Assembly: GCF_001544375.1 (NCBI RefSeq)
Contig: NZ_BCQJ01000004.1
Location: 1 to 64,000 of the forward strand
Length of the DNA: 64,000 nt
Direction: 5' to 3'
Origin: Enterococcus canis NBRC 100695
GTDB lineage: Bacteria > Bacillota > Bacilli > Lactobacillales > Enterococcaceae
Shown here in pieces: positions 42,738 through 51,879 of this stretch (the first letter of the stretch is position 1; each line of letters starts with the position of its first letter). A model generated the notes under the pieces. It was not told where the DNA came from and did no database searches. It saw nothing but the letters and a program-made list of their open reading frames with translations. Both the position numbers and the translations under genes were made by a program.

Positions 42738-44201
42738 TTGAATCAGCGCTTATCTATGCAAACCCTCGTGTTGATCATCACCACGACGGTCTTTTCATTT
42801 TCAAGTATGACAACAGCTTTCTTTATGATGGGGACCAAGTCTCTCCTGTGGTTCCTCATTAGCAGTTGCTGCTATTTTATCCCGTATACTTTGATTGTGT
42901 CTAGCTATACCCGCACTTACGCAAAACAGGCGGGCGGAATCTATGACTGGCTAAAAGATTCCTTATCTCCTAAAGCAGCCTTTATTACCGCCTTTCTTTG
43001 GTATTGCAGCTATTTCACCTGGATCGTCAGCTTGTTTATGAAGCTATTGATTCCTTTATCAATTTTATTTTTTGGACAAGATATCACCCAGCAAGCCACC
43101 TGGTTTGGCCTGCCTACCAATATTTGGATTGCGGTTCTCGCCATCACGGCGGTCTTTAGCTTGACCTATTTGATTAGTCGCGGCTTTCAAACCGTCCTGC
43201 GCTTTTTACTTCGCAGTGGGATTGTCATGCTGGGCCTTTTACTACTTTCAACTCTGGCAAATGCTATCCTTATTGTACAACAGCCGGCCTCCTTTTTGCG
43301 TAATCTGCAACAAAGTTTTCAAGCACCTACTTTTTTTGCCGGAACAGGCGATTCCTTACTTTCGCAGTTGCCGTTTTTTATTTTTGCCATCACAGCCTTT
43401 GGCGGGCTAGACACCGTAGCTAGCCTGGCCGATAAAACTGGCGGCGACAAGCGTCGGTTTCCCCGGGCCTTGATTATTAGCGCTGGGGCCATTGTTTTAC
43501 TGTATTTTGCCGGTATCATTCTTTGGAGTGGCGCCAATGATTTAACTTCTCTTAGACAAACGGATCAACTACATCTAGGTAATTTAATGTACGGCTTAAT
43601 GGGCAGTCTGGCCCAGTCGTTAGCTACTAGCCTGCACTTATCAACGAATAGCAGCCAACTGCTTTACCAAATTTTCATTCGCTATACGGCTTTAACCTTG
43701 GTGATTTCTTATTTGGGACTTTTGTCCTCGATCACCTATGCCCCTTTAAAAAGTTTGATTCAAGGCACACCAAAAGCTATCTGGCCCACTCGTTGGACTC
43801 GGCTAAATTCCCAACAGATGCCAGCCGCTGCTTTATGGGTCCAAGCGGCCGCCATCGCCATTGGCATTTTGATTCTTTCCCTAAATAATCCATTAATGAG
43901 TCACTTATTTAATCAATTAACCTATATGACCAATATCGCCCGGGCATTGCCTTACTTTGTGGTTGCCTTTAGCTATCCTTTCTTTATGAAAAAAAGTCGC
44001 CATTACTATCAAGCATGTTGCCTCAGTTTAGCAGTTTGCTCCTCGATTTTAGTCGCGGTGGGCTTCCAACTATATGAACCCATGATGGCAGGTAATTATA
44101 CGCAAAGCCTCTGGCTAGTAGCCGGCCCACTCCTTTTCGGGTTAGCAGGACATCACTTGTATCGCCATTTTGAACAGCCAGTGCTGCGAAAGAACAGCTA
44201 A
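42738..44201 (+). CDS. APC-superfamily amino-acid permease (YjeM/GadC-like)
   Basis: 487 residues with about 12 membrane segments. Starts with TTG at 42738, supported by GGAGG eight bases upstream and no better start. Early region FSFSSMTTAFFMMGTKSLLW and GGIYDWLKDSLSPKAAF, and FAITAFGGLDTVASLADKTGG in the sixth segment, fit the basic/glutamate antiporter branch of the APC family. Substrate unknown. Divergent from nreA. Confidence 0.85.
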   Translation: MNQRLSMQTLVLIITTTVFSFSSMTTAFFMMGTKSLLWFLISSCCYFIPYTLIVSSYTRTYAKQAGGIYDWLKDSLSPKAAFITAFLWYCSYFTWIVSLFMKLLIPLSILFFGQDITQQATWFGLPTNIWIAVLAITAVFSLTYLISRGFQTVLRFLLRSGIVMLGLLLLSTLANAILIVQQPASFLRNLQQSFQAPTFFAGTGDSLLSQLPFFIFAITAFGGLDTVASLADKTGGDKRRFPRALIISAGAIVLLYFAGIILWSGANDLTSLRQTDQLHLGNLMYGLMGSLAQSLATSLHLSTNSSQLLYQIFIRYTALTLVISYLGLLSSITYAPLKSLIQGTPKAIWPTRWTRLNSQQMPAAALWVQAAAIAIGILILSLNNPLMSHLFNQLTYMTNIARALPYFVVAFSYPFFMKKSRHYYQACCLSLAVCSSILVAVGFQLYEPMMAGNYTQSLWLVAGPLLFGLAGHHLYRHFEQPVLRKNS

Positions 44202-44231
44202 TCACCATAACAAGCCTCACCATAAACTTAC

Positions 44232-44270
44232 TAAGACAATGCTTGCCCAGTCAGCCACGGCATTGTCTTA
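44232..44270 (+). terminator. Terminator after the permease gene
   Basis: TAAGACAATGC (44232-44242) and GCATTGTCTTA (44260-44270) form a perfect 11-bp stem followed by TTTTG. Confidence 0.85.
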
Positions 44271-44279
44271 TTTTGCATC

Positions 44280-44312
44280 AAAAAAACAGTCTTCGCGATT
44301 TCACGAAGACTG
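44280..44312 (-). terminator. Terminator after cshA
   Basis: CAGTCTTCG and CGAAGACTG pair around an 8-base loop, followed on the minus strand by six to seven T. Confidence 0.85.
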
Positions 44313-44328
44313 TTGTTGTTGCTTATTC

Positions 44329-45855
44329 CTATTGTGCGTTATTACGAATTACAAATCCTTTGTCAGAACCTTTACGGTTATTTTTCTTGTAACCGTTAGA
44401 GTTGCGGCCCTTGCCACGAGGATTGTCTTTTTGATAACGACCACTGCCACCGCCGTTACCACCGCGACCGCCGCCACGTTTATTATTGTCACGGCCTTTA
44501 TAACCGCCACCTTTACCACCACTGCGTTTTGTTTGTGGTAATGGACGTTCAGGCGTGATTTTCACTGGTACTGCATCTGCTGGATCTTTAGAGATCGTCT
44601 TCAACAATAATGCTGTCAAATCAGCGGCGCTGTATTGTTCCAACAACTCTTCAGCTGATTTCAGATAACGTTCTAAGCCGTTTTCTGCCATTTTATCCGT
44701 GATTTCTTCCATTGCTTGGCCTAGTTGTCCTTTAAAGGCTTCTTTTTCACTAGGTGGACGCAAAGGTGTCATCCGTTTTTTGGTTAGGTTTTCGATCACA
44801 TGTAAGTAGCCCATTTCATTCGGCGTAACAAAAGTTACGGACATCCCGCCTTTACCAGCCCGACCTGTACGGCCGATACGGTGAACATAACTTTCAGGAT
44901 CTTGAGGAATATCGTAGTTGTACACGTGAGTGACGCCTGAGATATCTAAGCCCCGAGCAGCTACGTCTGTTGCCACTAAAATGTCTAGGTTACCATTCTT
45001 GAATGAACGCAAAACGCTCATCCGTTTTTGTTGAGACAAGTCGCCGTGGATACCTTCTGCGCGGTAACCGCGAGCTTCCAAACCACGAGCTAATTCGTCT
45101 ACCCGACGTTTTGTCCGACCAAAAACGATAGTCAATTCTGGTGTTTGCACGTCTAACAAGCGGGTCATGATATCAAATTTTTCGTAATCTTTCGCCCGTA
45201 CATAGAATTGGTCGATCAAGTCAGCCGTCATTTCTTTGGCTTTGATGCGCACATGTTCAGGCTCTTTCATAAATTTCACACCAATGCGTTTGATAGCATC
45301 TGGCATAGTAGCGGAGAATAGTAACGTCTGTCTTTCAGTCGGTACTTCATGAATGATTTTTTCGATATCTTCTAAAAAGCCCATGTTCAACATTTCGTCG
45401 GCTTCATCTAAAACCAATGTTTCCACAGTTCCTAATTTTAAAGTACGGCGGTTAATATGGTCTAATAGACGACCTGGTGTCCCTACAACGATATGTGGAC
45501 GGTCTTTCAAGCCACGGATTTGACGGCCGATGTCGGCACCACCGTAAACAGCTTGGACCCGAATCTTTTTATCACGACCTAAGCGGTATAATTCTTCTTG
45601 TGTTTGAATCGCCAATTCCCGTGTTGGGGCAATGACTAATCCTTGTAAAACAGCTTCCGTTGCGTCGATTTTTTGAAGCATTGGCAAACCAAAGGCTGCT
45701 GTTTTACCAGTTCCTGTTTGGGCCTGTCCAATCACGTCTTTGCCTGCTAAAGCCAAAGGGATTGTTGCTTCCTGAATTGGGGTTGCTTCCTCAAAACCTG
45801 AGCGTTCGATTGCTGATAATAATTCTGGTTGTAAACCAAGTTCTTTAAATTTCAA
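44329..45855 (-). CDS. cshA: DEAD-box RNA helicase
   Basis: 508 residues. Two RecA-like domains with [37 protein letters not shown] and [14 protein letters not shown]-terminal tail from about 435 is rich in Gly, Arg and Lys ([18 protein letters not shown]) and should bind RNA. Length and tail match CshA, which works with the RNA degradosome and at low temperature. The 5' leader is structured. Confidence 0.95.
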   Translation of the reverse strand: MKFKELGLQPELLSAIERSGFEEATPIQEATIPLALAGKDVIGQAQTGTGKTAAFGLPMLQKIDATEAVLQGLVIAPTRELAIQTQEELYRLGRDKKIRVQAVYGGADIGRQIRGLKDRPHIVVGTPGRLLDHINRRTLKLGTVETLVLDEADEMLNMGFLEDIEKIIHEVPTERQTLLFSATMPDAIKRIGVKFMKEPEHVRIKAKEMTADLIDQFYVRAKDYEKFDIMTRLLDVQTPELTIVFGRTKRRVDELARGLEARGYRAEGIHGDLSQQKRMSVLRSFKNGNLDILVATDVAARGLDISGVTHVYNYDIPQDPESYVHRIGRTGRAGKGGMSVTFVTPNEMGYLHVIENLTKKRMTPLRPPSEKEAFKGQLGQAMEEITDKMAENGLERYLKSAEELLEQYSAADLTALLLKTISKDPADAVPVKITPERPLPQTKRSGGKGGGYKGRDNNKRGGGRGGNGGGSGRYQKDNPRGKGRNSNGYKKNNRKGSDKGFVIRNNAQ

Positions 45856-45869
45856 ATGTTATCCTCCTA

Positions 45870-45934
45870 AGTATTCTTTTCCATTTCCTGATTGGAAACG
45901 AGCTGCCCGAGAGCACTCGTCCGCTACGAATACT
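45870..45934 (-). promoter_or_regulatory. Structured leader of cshA
   Basis: AGTATTC (45870-45876) pairs with GAATACT (45928-45934). Enclosed are the hairpins TTTCC/GGAAA (45884-45898) and CGAG/CTCG (45899-45919). The outer stem ends right at the ribosome site AGGAGG, so folding could hide it. Such elements could give temperature or self control. Confidence 0.5.
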
Positions 45935-46003
45935 CCTGAAAAATAAGCAACACATCATATTAACATATTTTCTTGAAAATATCAATCTTTTTCAAAGCTA
46001 TTT

Positions 46004-47362
46004 TCATTCCGCCATTAAAGCCGCCACCACTTCATTGAGACCCATACCATTGCTGGCTTTGACCACTAAGCGGTCTGTGGGCTGAACAACCGTCTTCAGG
46101 CTAGCAATCAGCGCTTCTTTGTCTAGGAAATGCTGCACTTGCTTGCCATAGATGGGGACTAATCGTTGGTAAAGATGCGCCATTTCCCGGCCATATAAAT
46201 AGACCAATTGAATCTTCTCTGGCGTTAAGTGATCCACCATACCACCGTGTAAAGCTGCAGAATCCGGCCCTAATTCCAACATATCTCCTAAAACGGCTAT
46301 TCTTCTAGCAGGGGCGTCGATGTCACTGAAACTATCCAAGACTAGCGCCATTGCGGTTGGATTGGCATTATAAACATCGCTTAAAATCTCCAGACCATCG
46401 TGACGTTTGACCCACTCCGTCCGATTTTTCGTAACTTGGATATTGGCTAAACCGGCTGCAACTTGCGACGCCGTCAGACCTAATTGACTGCCAATAATAC
46501 CGGCTACTAAGGCATTGCGCACATTGTAGACGCCAGGTAGCGGGATAGTGAACTCTGTCCCTGGAAAGCGCGTCATGGTAAATTTGGTGTGAAACTGCGC
46601 TTGTTCCGTTACCGTTGCGGAGGCATCGCCCACTTCATCTAAGCCAAAGGTAATCAAAGGATGGGTTAAATCCACCATTAACGGCGCTAACAGTGGTTCG
46701 TCCGCCGGTACAATCAAAACCCCCAGTTCATTTAAGCCATTGGCAATCTCCATCTTGGCTTTGGCGATTCCACTACGATTACCAAAATGTTCCAAATGAG
46801 ATTCTCCAATTAACGTGATTGCGGCGATGTCCGGCTCAGCTAAACGACTTAGCTCATTGATTTCTCCTGCATGATCCATGCCCATTTCCAATACTAAGCA
46901 TTCTGTTGCAGCGGGCATCTGCAGTATCGTATAAGGAACCCCGATTTGATTGTTGTAATTTCCTTGAGTTTTATAAGTGTTAAAAGCGGTACTTAAGACG
47001 GACGCCGTCATATCTTTAGTGGTAGTTTTACCGTTACTGCCGGTAATCGCAATCACTTGGGGTGCGACTTTTTGCAAATAATATTTTGCTAATTGTTGAA
47101 GCGCCGTCAATACGTCTTCCACCTGTAAATAAGGTAATTCAGGCGCCGTTTCGCGGCTCCACAAGGTTGCAGCGGCACCCTTGGCTACCGCCGCCGCTAG
47201 AAAATCATGCCCGTCGCGGGTACCGGCTAAAGGGACAAAAAGCCCCCCCTGAGCCAATTTGCGACTATCGAATTCTGCGCCGGTTACTGAAAAATCTGGC
47301 CAAGCTTGCCAATCATTGGTGGCGCCGACTGCCCCCGCGATCTCATAAAAAGATAGTTCCAT
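46004..47362 (-). CDS. murF: UDP-N-acetylmuramoyl-tripeptide--D-alanyl-D-alanine ligase
   Basis: 452 residues from the ATG at 47362 with GGAGG upstream. Adds D-Ala-D-Ala to the UDP-MurNAc-tripeptide. ATP loop ITGSNGKTTTKDM, then GNYNNQIGVP, EMGMDHAGEI and DVYNANPTAM. Directly downstream of ddl, which provides its substrate. Confidence 0.97.
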   Translation of the reverse strand: MELSFYEIAGAVGATNDWQAWPDFSVTGAEFDSRKLAQGGLFVPLAGTRDGHDFLAAAVAKGAAATLWSRETAPELPYLQVEDVLTALQQLAKYYLQKVAPQVIAITGSNGKTTTKDMTASVLSTAFNTYKTQGNYNNQIGVPYTILQMPAATECLVLEMGMDHAGEINELSRLAEPDIAAITLIGESHLEHFGNRSGIAKAKMEIANGLNELGVLIVPADEPLLAPLMVDLTHPLITFGLDEVGDASATVTEQAQFHTKFTMTRFPGTEFTIPLPGVYNVRNALVAGIIGSQLGLTASQVAAGLANIQVTKNRTEWVKRHDGLEILSDVYNANPTAMALVLDSFSDIDAPARRIAVLGDMLELGPDSAALHGGMVDHLTPEKIQLVYLYGREMAHLYQRLVPIYGKQVQHFLDKEALIASLKTVVQPTDRLVVKASNGMGLNEVVAALMAE

Positions 47363-47415
47363 CAGTTTTCCCTCCATAATCAAACAGGCCAAACCTATTG
47401 GTCCAGCCTGTGCTA

Positions 47416-48456
47416 TTAGTGTTCAATCACTAAATTTTTTCGTTGGTTGTAACGGTTTAGACCTAATTGGATGATTTCTTCCACTAAGTCGTTGTATTGG
47501 ATGCCCATGTTTTCCCACAACAAGGGATACATACTGAATTCAGTAAAACCAGGCATGGTGTTCAACTCATTTAAGAACAGCTCATTCTTATGGGTCAAGA
47601 AGAAATCGCAACGACTCAAGCCTGCCCCATCTAAGATCATATAAGCCCGTTTGGCATAGTCTCGTGCCTTGGTTTGCACTTCTTCCGGAATTTCAGCCGG
47701 AATCTGCATTTTGATCGTATTATCCACGTATTTCGCATTATAGTCATAAAAGGCTTCTTCCTTAACGATTTCACCGGCAAAGGTCGTCCGAACATCTTCG
47801 TTGCCTAAAATTGCTACTTCAATCTCTCGAGCATCGATTCCTTGTTCCACGATTACTCGTTGATCATAACGGAACGCTTCCAACAACCCATTTTGCAGCT
47901 CTTCCCGGTTTTCAACCTTGCTGATACCAACACTAGAACCCATGTTAGCAGGCTTAACAAACATTGGATAAATTAGCGAACCTTCGCATTGTTCAAAGAT
48001 TTGCTTTGGATTTTCTCGCCAGACATTACGGATCACCGGTACGTATGGTACTTGGGGAATCCCCGCTACTTGCAGCAGGTGTTTGGTCATGATTTTATCC
48101 ATTCCACAAGCACTCGCTAAAACACCGCCACCGACATAAGGCATATCCAGCGTTTCCAAGAAGCCTTGGATGGTACCATCTTCACCGTTTGGTCCATGAA
48201 GGACGGGAAAGACAATCGTATTTTCTGACTTGATTGCACAAGGGGCAATTTCCTGACCATCCGCTAATTGCATCACACTATCGTCCACTGGTTTTTCAGT
48301 CAGCAACGGCCCTTTATACCAACGGCCATCTTTGGCAATAAACACCAATTGGACTTCATAAAAGTTATAACTTATGGCTTGTAAGATTGAGAAAGCCGAT
48401 AAGATTGATACCTCATGTTCTGCGCTTTTTCCGCCATATAAGAGCACAATTTTCAA
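47416..48456 (-). CDS. ddl: D-alanine--D-alanine ligase
   Basis: 346 residues; begins with TTG at 48456, as GGAGG lies eight bases before it and the next frame residues match the family start KIVLLYGGKSAEHEVS. ATP-grasp enzyme; FVKPANMGSSVGISKV, EEAFYDYNAKY and ELNTMPGFTEFS are present. The Tyr-containing EEAFYDY loop is that of D-Ala-D-Ala ligases, not of the D-Ala-D-Lac or D-Ala-D-Ser resistance ligases. It strongly resembles enterococcal chromosomal Ddl. Confidence 0.97.
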   Translation of the reverse strand: MKIVLLYGGKSAEHEVSILSAFSILQAISYNFYEVQLVFIAKDGRWYKGPLLTEKPVDDSVMQLADGQEIAPCAIKSENTIVFPVLHGPNGEDGTIQGFLETLDMPYVGGGVLASACGMDKIMTKHLLQVAGIPQVPYVPVIRNVWRENPKQIFEQCEGSLIYPMFVKPANMGSSVGISKVENREELQNGLLEAFRYDQRVIVEQGIDAREIEVAILGNEDVRTTFAGEIVKEEAFYDYNAKYVDNTIKMQIPAEIPEEVQTKARDYAKRAYMILDGAGLSRCDFFLTHKNELFLNELNTMPGFTEFSMYPLLWENMGIQYNDLVEEIIQLGLNRYNQRKNLVIEH

Positions 48457-48489
48457 AAGGTTTTCCTCCCACTATTCAGTTTCTAACAC

Positions 48490-48498
48490 ATTTTAGCA
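48490..48498 (-). promoter_or_regulatory. Extended -10 promoter of ddl-murF
   Basis: On the minus strand TGCTAAAAT, an extended -10 of the TGnTATAAT kind, lies 34 bases before the TTG start. No convincing -35. Confidence 0.5.
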
Positions 48499-48590
48499 CA
48501 AATCTGCCTGAGGGACACGGAGAAATTTTCAGACAACTGTTTTCTTGCGGAACATGGTAGACTAAAGGGAGAAAAGAAAGGAGCATGAAG

Positions 48591-49580
48591 ATGTATCTTG
48601 CAAACGAAAATCGTTACGACCACATGACTTACCGCCGAGCGGGGAACTCCGGACTCTTATTGCCACCAGTCTCTTTAGGCCTTTGGCGCGGTCACGGTGA
48701 CCAAGGTGTTTTAGCCAACACGCGGGATTTAGTTCTCCACGCCTTTGATGAGGGCATCATTCATTTTGACTTAGCCAATAATTATGGACCTAGTCGCGGC
48801 AGTGCTGAAACTAATTTTGGTGCAATTCTAAAATCTGACTTGATGCCTTACCGCGATGAGCTGATTATCTCCTCCAAAGCTGGTTACTACATGCACCCTG
48901 GTCCTTACGGCGAATTTAGTTCGAAGAAGTATCTCTACGCTAGTTTGGACGCCAGTCTAAAACGGATGGGCTTGGATTATGTGGACATCTTTTACAGCCA
49001 CCGTCCTGATCCCAACACGCCTTTTGAAGAAACCGCCGAAACCTTGGATCTCTTAGTCCGCCAAGGAAAAGCATTGTACATCGGCATTTCCAATTACTTT
49101 ACCGAAGATACTAAAAAGATGATTGCCTTATTTGAAAAAAAGGGCACGCCTTTTGTGATCCATCAAATGTCTTATAATATGCTGAACCGTGAAGTGGAAG
49201 AGGACGGACTGTTTGATTTGCTGGAAGAACATCAGCTAGGTGCCATTGCTTACGGGCCACTTGCTGAAGGACTTTTAAGTGATAAATTCAGTCAAAAAAT
49301 TCCAGATGATTTTCCGATTCACCGGACTAACGCCTATATTTTACAAGGTGACAGTCAAGCGAAGACTCAAAAGCGGCTCCATGATCTGTATGACTTGGCG
49401 CAACAACGGGGGCAAACCCTCTCACAAATGGCGCTGGCTTGGCTTTTACGGAAAGAAACCATGACTTCAGTAGTTGTCGGTACGACGACAATTCCGCACT
49501 TTGATGATAACTTAGCTGCCTTAAAAAATACGACTTTTTCTGACGAAGAATTAACCCAAATTGAGAAAATTCTTCATTAA
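48591..49580 (+). CDS. Aldo/keto reductase, YghZ-like
   Basis: 329 residues from the ATG at 48591 with AAAGGAG seven bases upstream; an ATG two codons earlier is too close to that site. (beta/alpha)8 NADPH-dependent reductase: FDLANNYGPSRGSAE with the catalytic Tyr, SSKAGYYMHPGPYG, YVDIFYSHRPDP with the His. The stretch MHPGPYG and the length point to the YghZ/GPR group (L-glyceraldehyde-3-phosphate or methylglyoxal reduction). Confidence 0.9.
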   Translation: MYLANENRYDHMTYRRAGNSGLLLPPVSLGLWRGHGDQGVLANTRDLVLHAFDEGIIHFDLANNYGPSRGSAETNFGAILKSDLMPYRDELIISSKAGYYMHPGPYGEFSSKKYLYASLDASLKRMGLDYVDIFYSHRPDPNTPFEETAETLDLLVRQGKALYIGISNYFTEDTKKMIALFEKKGTPFVIHQMSYNMLNREVEEDGLFDLLEEHQLGAIAYGPLAEGLLSDKFSQKIPDDFPIHRTNAYILQGDSQAKTQKRLHDLYDLAQQRGQTLSQMALAWLLRKETMTSVVVGTTTIPHFDDNLAALKNTTFSDEELTQIEKILH

Positions 49581-49631
49581 GCTTCTCGCCTCCCGTTCTA
49601 TGGTACAATCTGGAACAGGAGGCGTTTTTTG

Positions 49632-50081
49632 ATGAATATTTTATATTTTTCCATGTCCGGCAATACCCGTGCCTTTATTCGTTCCTTGACCGCTTACGCT
49701 GAAAAAGCCCACGAGGAAGATGAAAAAGCACCTTTGATTCATGCAACTGAAATTAGCGACCAAACACCCCCAGCGCAGGAAACTGAACCCTTCGCCGCTT
49801 TTGTCCCGACTTATTTAGATGGCGGTAATGGCTTAGATAACGGTACTGACGAAATCATTACCAATGCGCTAGGTGAATATATCGAATTTGGCACCAATGC
49901 GGCCCAATGCGTAGGCATTGTCGGCAGTGGCAATAAAAATTTCAATTGGCAATATTGCCTTACGGCTAAGCAATACGCCGAAAAATTTGCTGTACCCGTC
50001 TTGGCAGACTATGAGTTACGAGGCACACCGACAGACACTAAACGAATCTATCAAATTTTGCGAGAAACTTTTAAGGTTTAA
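49632..50081 (+). CDS. nrdI: NrdI-type flavodoxin
   Basis: 149 residues from the ATG at 49632 with AGGAGG nine bases upstream. The FMN loop SMSGNTRAFI and GIVGSGNKNFNWQYC are typical. NrdI activates the manganese cofactor of class Ib ribonucleotide reductase (NrdF). It stands alone here; nrdE/nrdF are not in the window. Confidence 0.88.
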   Translation: MNILYFSMSGNTRAFIRSLTAYAEKAHEEDEKAPLIHATEISDQTPPAQETEPFAAFVPTYLDGGNGLDNGTDEIITNALGEYIEFGTNAAQCVGIVGSGNKNFNWQYCLTAKQYAEKFAVPVLADYELRGTPTDTKRIYQILRETFKV

Positions 50082-50117
50082 AAAAAACGATTAACCTCTA
50101 GGGGTTAGTCGTTTTTT
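50082..50117. terminator. Bidirectional terminator between nrdI and the GNAT gene
   Basis: ACGATTAACC and GGTTAGTCGT pair (one G-U) with A and T runs on either side. Confidence 0.85.
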
Positions 50118-50574
50118 ACTCTAGCAAATTTTTTTGATACATCCGCGCAAAGGTATCACCATTTTCGGCCACCATTTCTAAAAAGTGCCAGTTATAGCGT
50201 TCGTAAAAATCGGTGTGATCCGTCAACAAATACAACTGTTGAAAACCCATGCGTTTCAGGTCGGCGCAAATGAAGGCTAATAATTCGCCGGCAATTCCTT
50301 CACCACGATTTTGCGGTTCAACGTAAACCGCACAAATGTTAGGGGTTAGATCCAGACGTTCATGAAAATCATTGGCAATCACACCGGCTCCGGCAATCAA
50401 CTGGTTCTCCTGCCAAACACCATACCATTGAGGAATCCCAGTTGTTCCGACTTGCGCCATGCTTGCTTCATAGGCAGCTAGGGGAACCTGCCACTTTTCA
50501 TGGAACCAGCGAGCTAAAACAGGCAGTTCTTCAGGATTTTCCCGTAATGGTCTGATTATATAGTCTCTTTTCAT
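50116..50574 (-). CDS. GNAT-family N-acetyltransferase
   Basis: 152 residues. The acetyl-CoA loop reads VEPQNRGEGIAGELL and the final part FYERYNWHFL is typical of the fold. Substrate unknown. The ATG overlaps the stop of the DUF188 gene by four bases. Confidence 0.85.
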   Translation of the reverse strand: MKRDYIIRPLRENPEELPVLARWFHEKWQVPLAAYEASMAQVGTTGIPQWYGVWQENQLIAGAGVIANDFHERLDLTPNICAVYVEPQNRGEGIAGELLAFICADLKRMGFQQLYLLTDHTDFYERYNWHFLEMVAENGDTFARMYQKNLLE

Positions 50575-51023
50575 TTAGCCGTCAACTCCTCTAAAATCTG
50601 GATCAAGGCTTGTTTAAACTGTTCACGGTCATTTTCCGTATACGCTCTGGGACCTTTGGTATGCTTGCCCGCTTTACGGATCATGGCACTTTCATAGCGT
50701 TGGACCAGTAGAAAATCAATGGTTTCCGGCAAATATTCCTGACCATTTTGATGTAGTGCCCGTGCTTTTTTGGCTAACACTAGCGAAGCTAACCCATAGT
50801 CTTGTGTTACCACTAAGTCGCCTTTTTGCACCAGCCCTACAATTTTGTAATCAGCCGCCTCTGCTCCGCGATCGACATAAATGACGTCAACATCCTCCGC
50901 CGCGTTTTTTTGACTATAGTGATCAAAGGTCGTGACCAGTTGGACTGGCACCTGATATTGCTTGGCTAAAGCAATCGTCGCCTCTTTGACTGGCGAACCA
51001 TCTCCATCAATTAAAATCTTCAT
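50571..51023 (-). CDS. YaiI/YqxD family protein (DUF188)
   Basis: 150 residues from the ATG at 51023 with GGAGG upstream. KILIDGDGSPV at the start, IIYVDRGAEAADYKI-like VIYVDRGAEAADYKI, VVTQDYGLASL and the GKHTKGPRAYTENDR end match UPF0178/DUF188, a PIN-like fold of unknown role. Confidence 0.92.
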   Translation of the reverse strand: MKILIDGDGSPVKEATIALAKQYQVPVQLVTTFDHYSQKNAAEDVDVIYVDRGAEAADYKIVGLVQKGDLVVTQDYGLASLVLAKKARALHQNGQEYLPETIDFLLVQRYESAMIRKAGKHTKGPRAYTENDREQFKQALIQILEELTAK

Positions 51024-51136
51024 ATATTTTCCCTCCACTGTTAGTATGACACATTGCGAATTGCAACGCTATTTTCACAAATGATTTCACAAAAGAAAAC
51101 TTTCTATATTTTTTCTTAAGTTCTAGACCTTTTCAG

Positions 51137-51166
51137 TTGACGCAAGCATACCTTTAGGACTATTAT
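51137..51166 (+). promoter_or_regulatory. Strong promoter of the lipoprotein gene
   Basis: TTGACG (51137-51142), an 18-base spacer and TATTAT (51161-51166) predict a start near 51173 and a 48-base leader with AAAGGGGA before the ATG. Confidence 0.75.
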
Positions 51167-51220
51167 TTCAGACGTGCTACACTAGAAGTGCAGTAAAAAA
51201 TAGTAAAAGGGGACTTTTAT

Positions 51221-51811
51221 ATGAAACGCGTGAAATTAGTGACATTAGCAGCTTCATTATTTGTAGCAGGAGGATTATTAGCAGCATGTGGTGGCAACAA
51301 CAACTCTTCTGACTCATCTGCTTCTTCAGCTTCATCTACTGAAATGGCATCATCAGGCACAGCCGCTTCATCTGACGTAACAACAAGTGCTTCAGTAAGC
51401 GACAAAGCAGACGTTATTGAAAAAGCATTAAGCGCTGACGGAAACTGGATTGTTGGGGTAACTGGCGATATTACTTTTGATAAAGATTTGACTATCGCAG
51501 GCGAATTCCATGACAAAGGGGACGCTGCTAACGCAATCTACCGTAAATTAGCCTTGTATGCACAAGACGAAAACCGTAAAGTGACAGCTGAATATACTAT
51601 CACTGCTCCTAAAGTAGTCGTTGAATCAGAAAACTTGAACATCGTTCACGGAACTGTTAAAGGCGACATTGAAGTTAAAGCAAACGGCTTTGTATTAGAT
51701 GGCTCTAAAGTAGAAGGTAACATTACTTTCGACAAACAAGAATTTAAAGACTCAGCAGTTCTTGACAAAGACGGCGCTTCTGTAAGCGGCGAAGTTAAAG
51801 TAGCTGAATAA
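51221..51811 (+). CDS. Lipoprotein of unknown function
   Basis: 196 residues. Lipobox LAAC with Cys23, a Ser/Ala/Thr-rich linker (about 28-62) and a beta-rich domain (about 63-196) with DITFDKDLTIAGEFHDKG, followed by short repeated strands (VVVESENLNIVHG, DIEVKANGFVLDG, GNITFDK), as in a small right-handed solenoid. The C-terminal pattern recalls secreted polymer-forming solenoids, but I do not recognise the family. The strong promoter and favoured codons suggest high expression. Confidence 0.85.
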   Translation: MKRVKLVTLAASLFVAGGLLAACGGNNNSSDSSASSASSTEMASSGTAASSDVTTSASVSDKADVIEKALSADGNWIVGVTGDITFDKDLTIAGEFHDKGDAANAIYRKLALYAQDENRKVTAEYTITAPKVVVESENLNIVHGTVKGDIEVKANGFVLDGSKVEGNITFDKQEFKDSAVLDKDGASVSGEVKVAE

Positions 51812-51821
51812 TTTAACCATA

Positions 51822-51858
51822 AAAAATGGACTCGATCACAAAGATCGGGTCCATTTTT
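51822..51858. terminator. Terminator after the lipoprotein gene
   Basis: AATGGACTCGATC and GATCGGGTCCATT pair (one mismatch or wobble) around a short loop, ending TTTTTTG. An A run on the left would also allow termination of pepF from the other side. Confidence 0.85.
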
Positions 51859-51879
51859 TGTTATAGGTTGCTTTACTTC

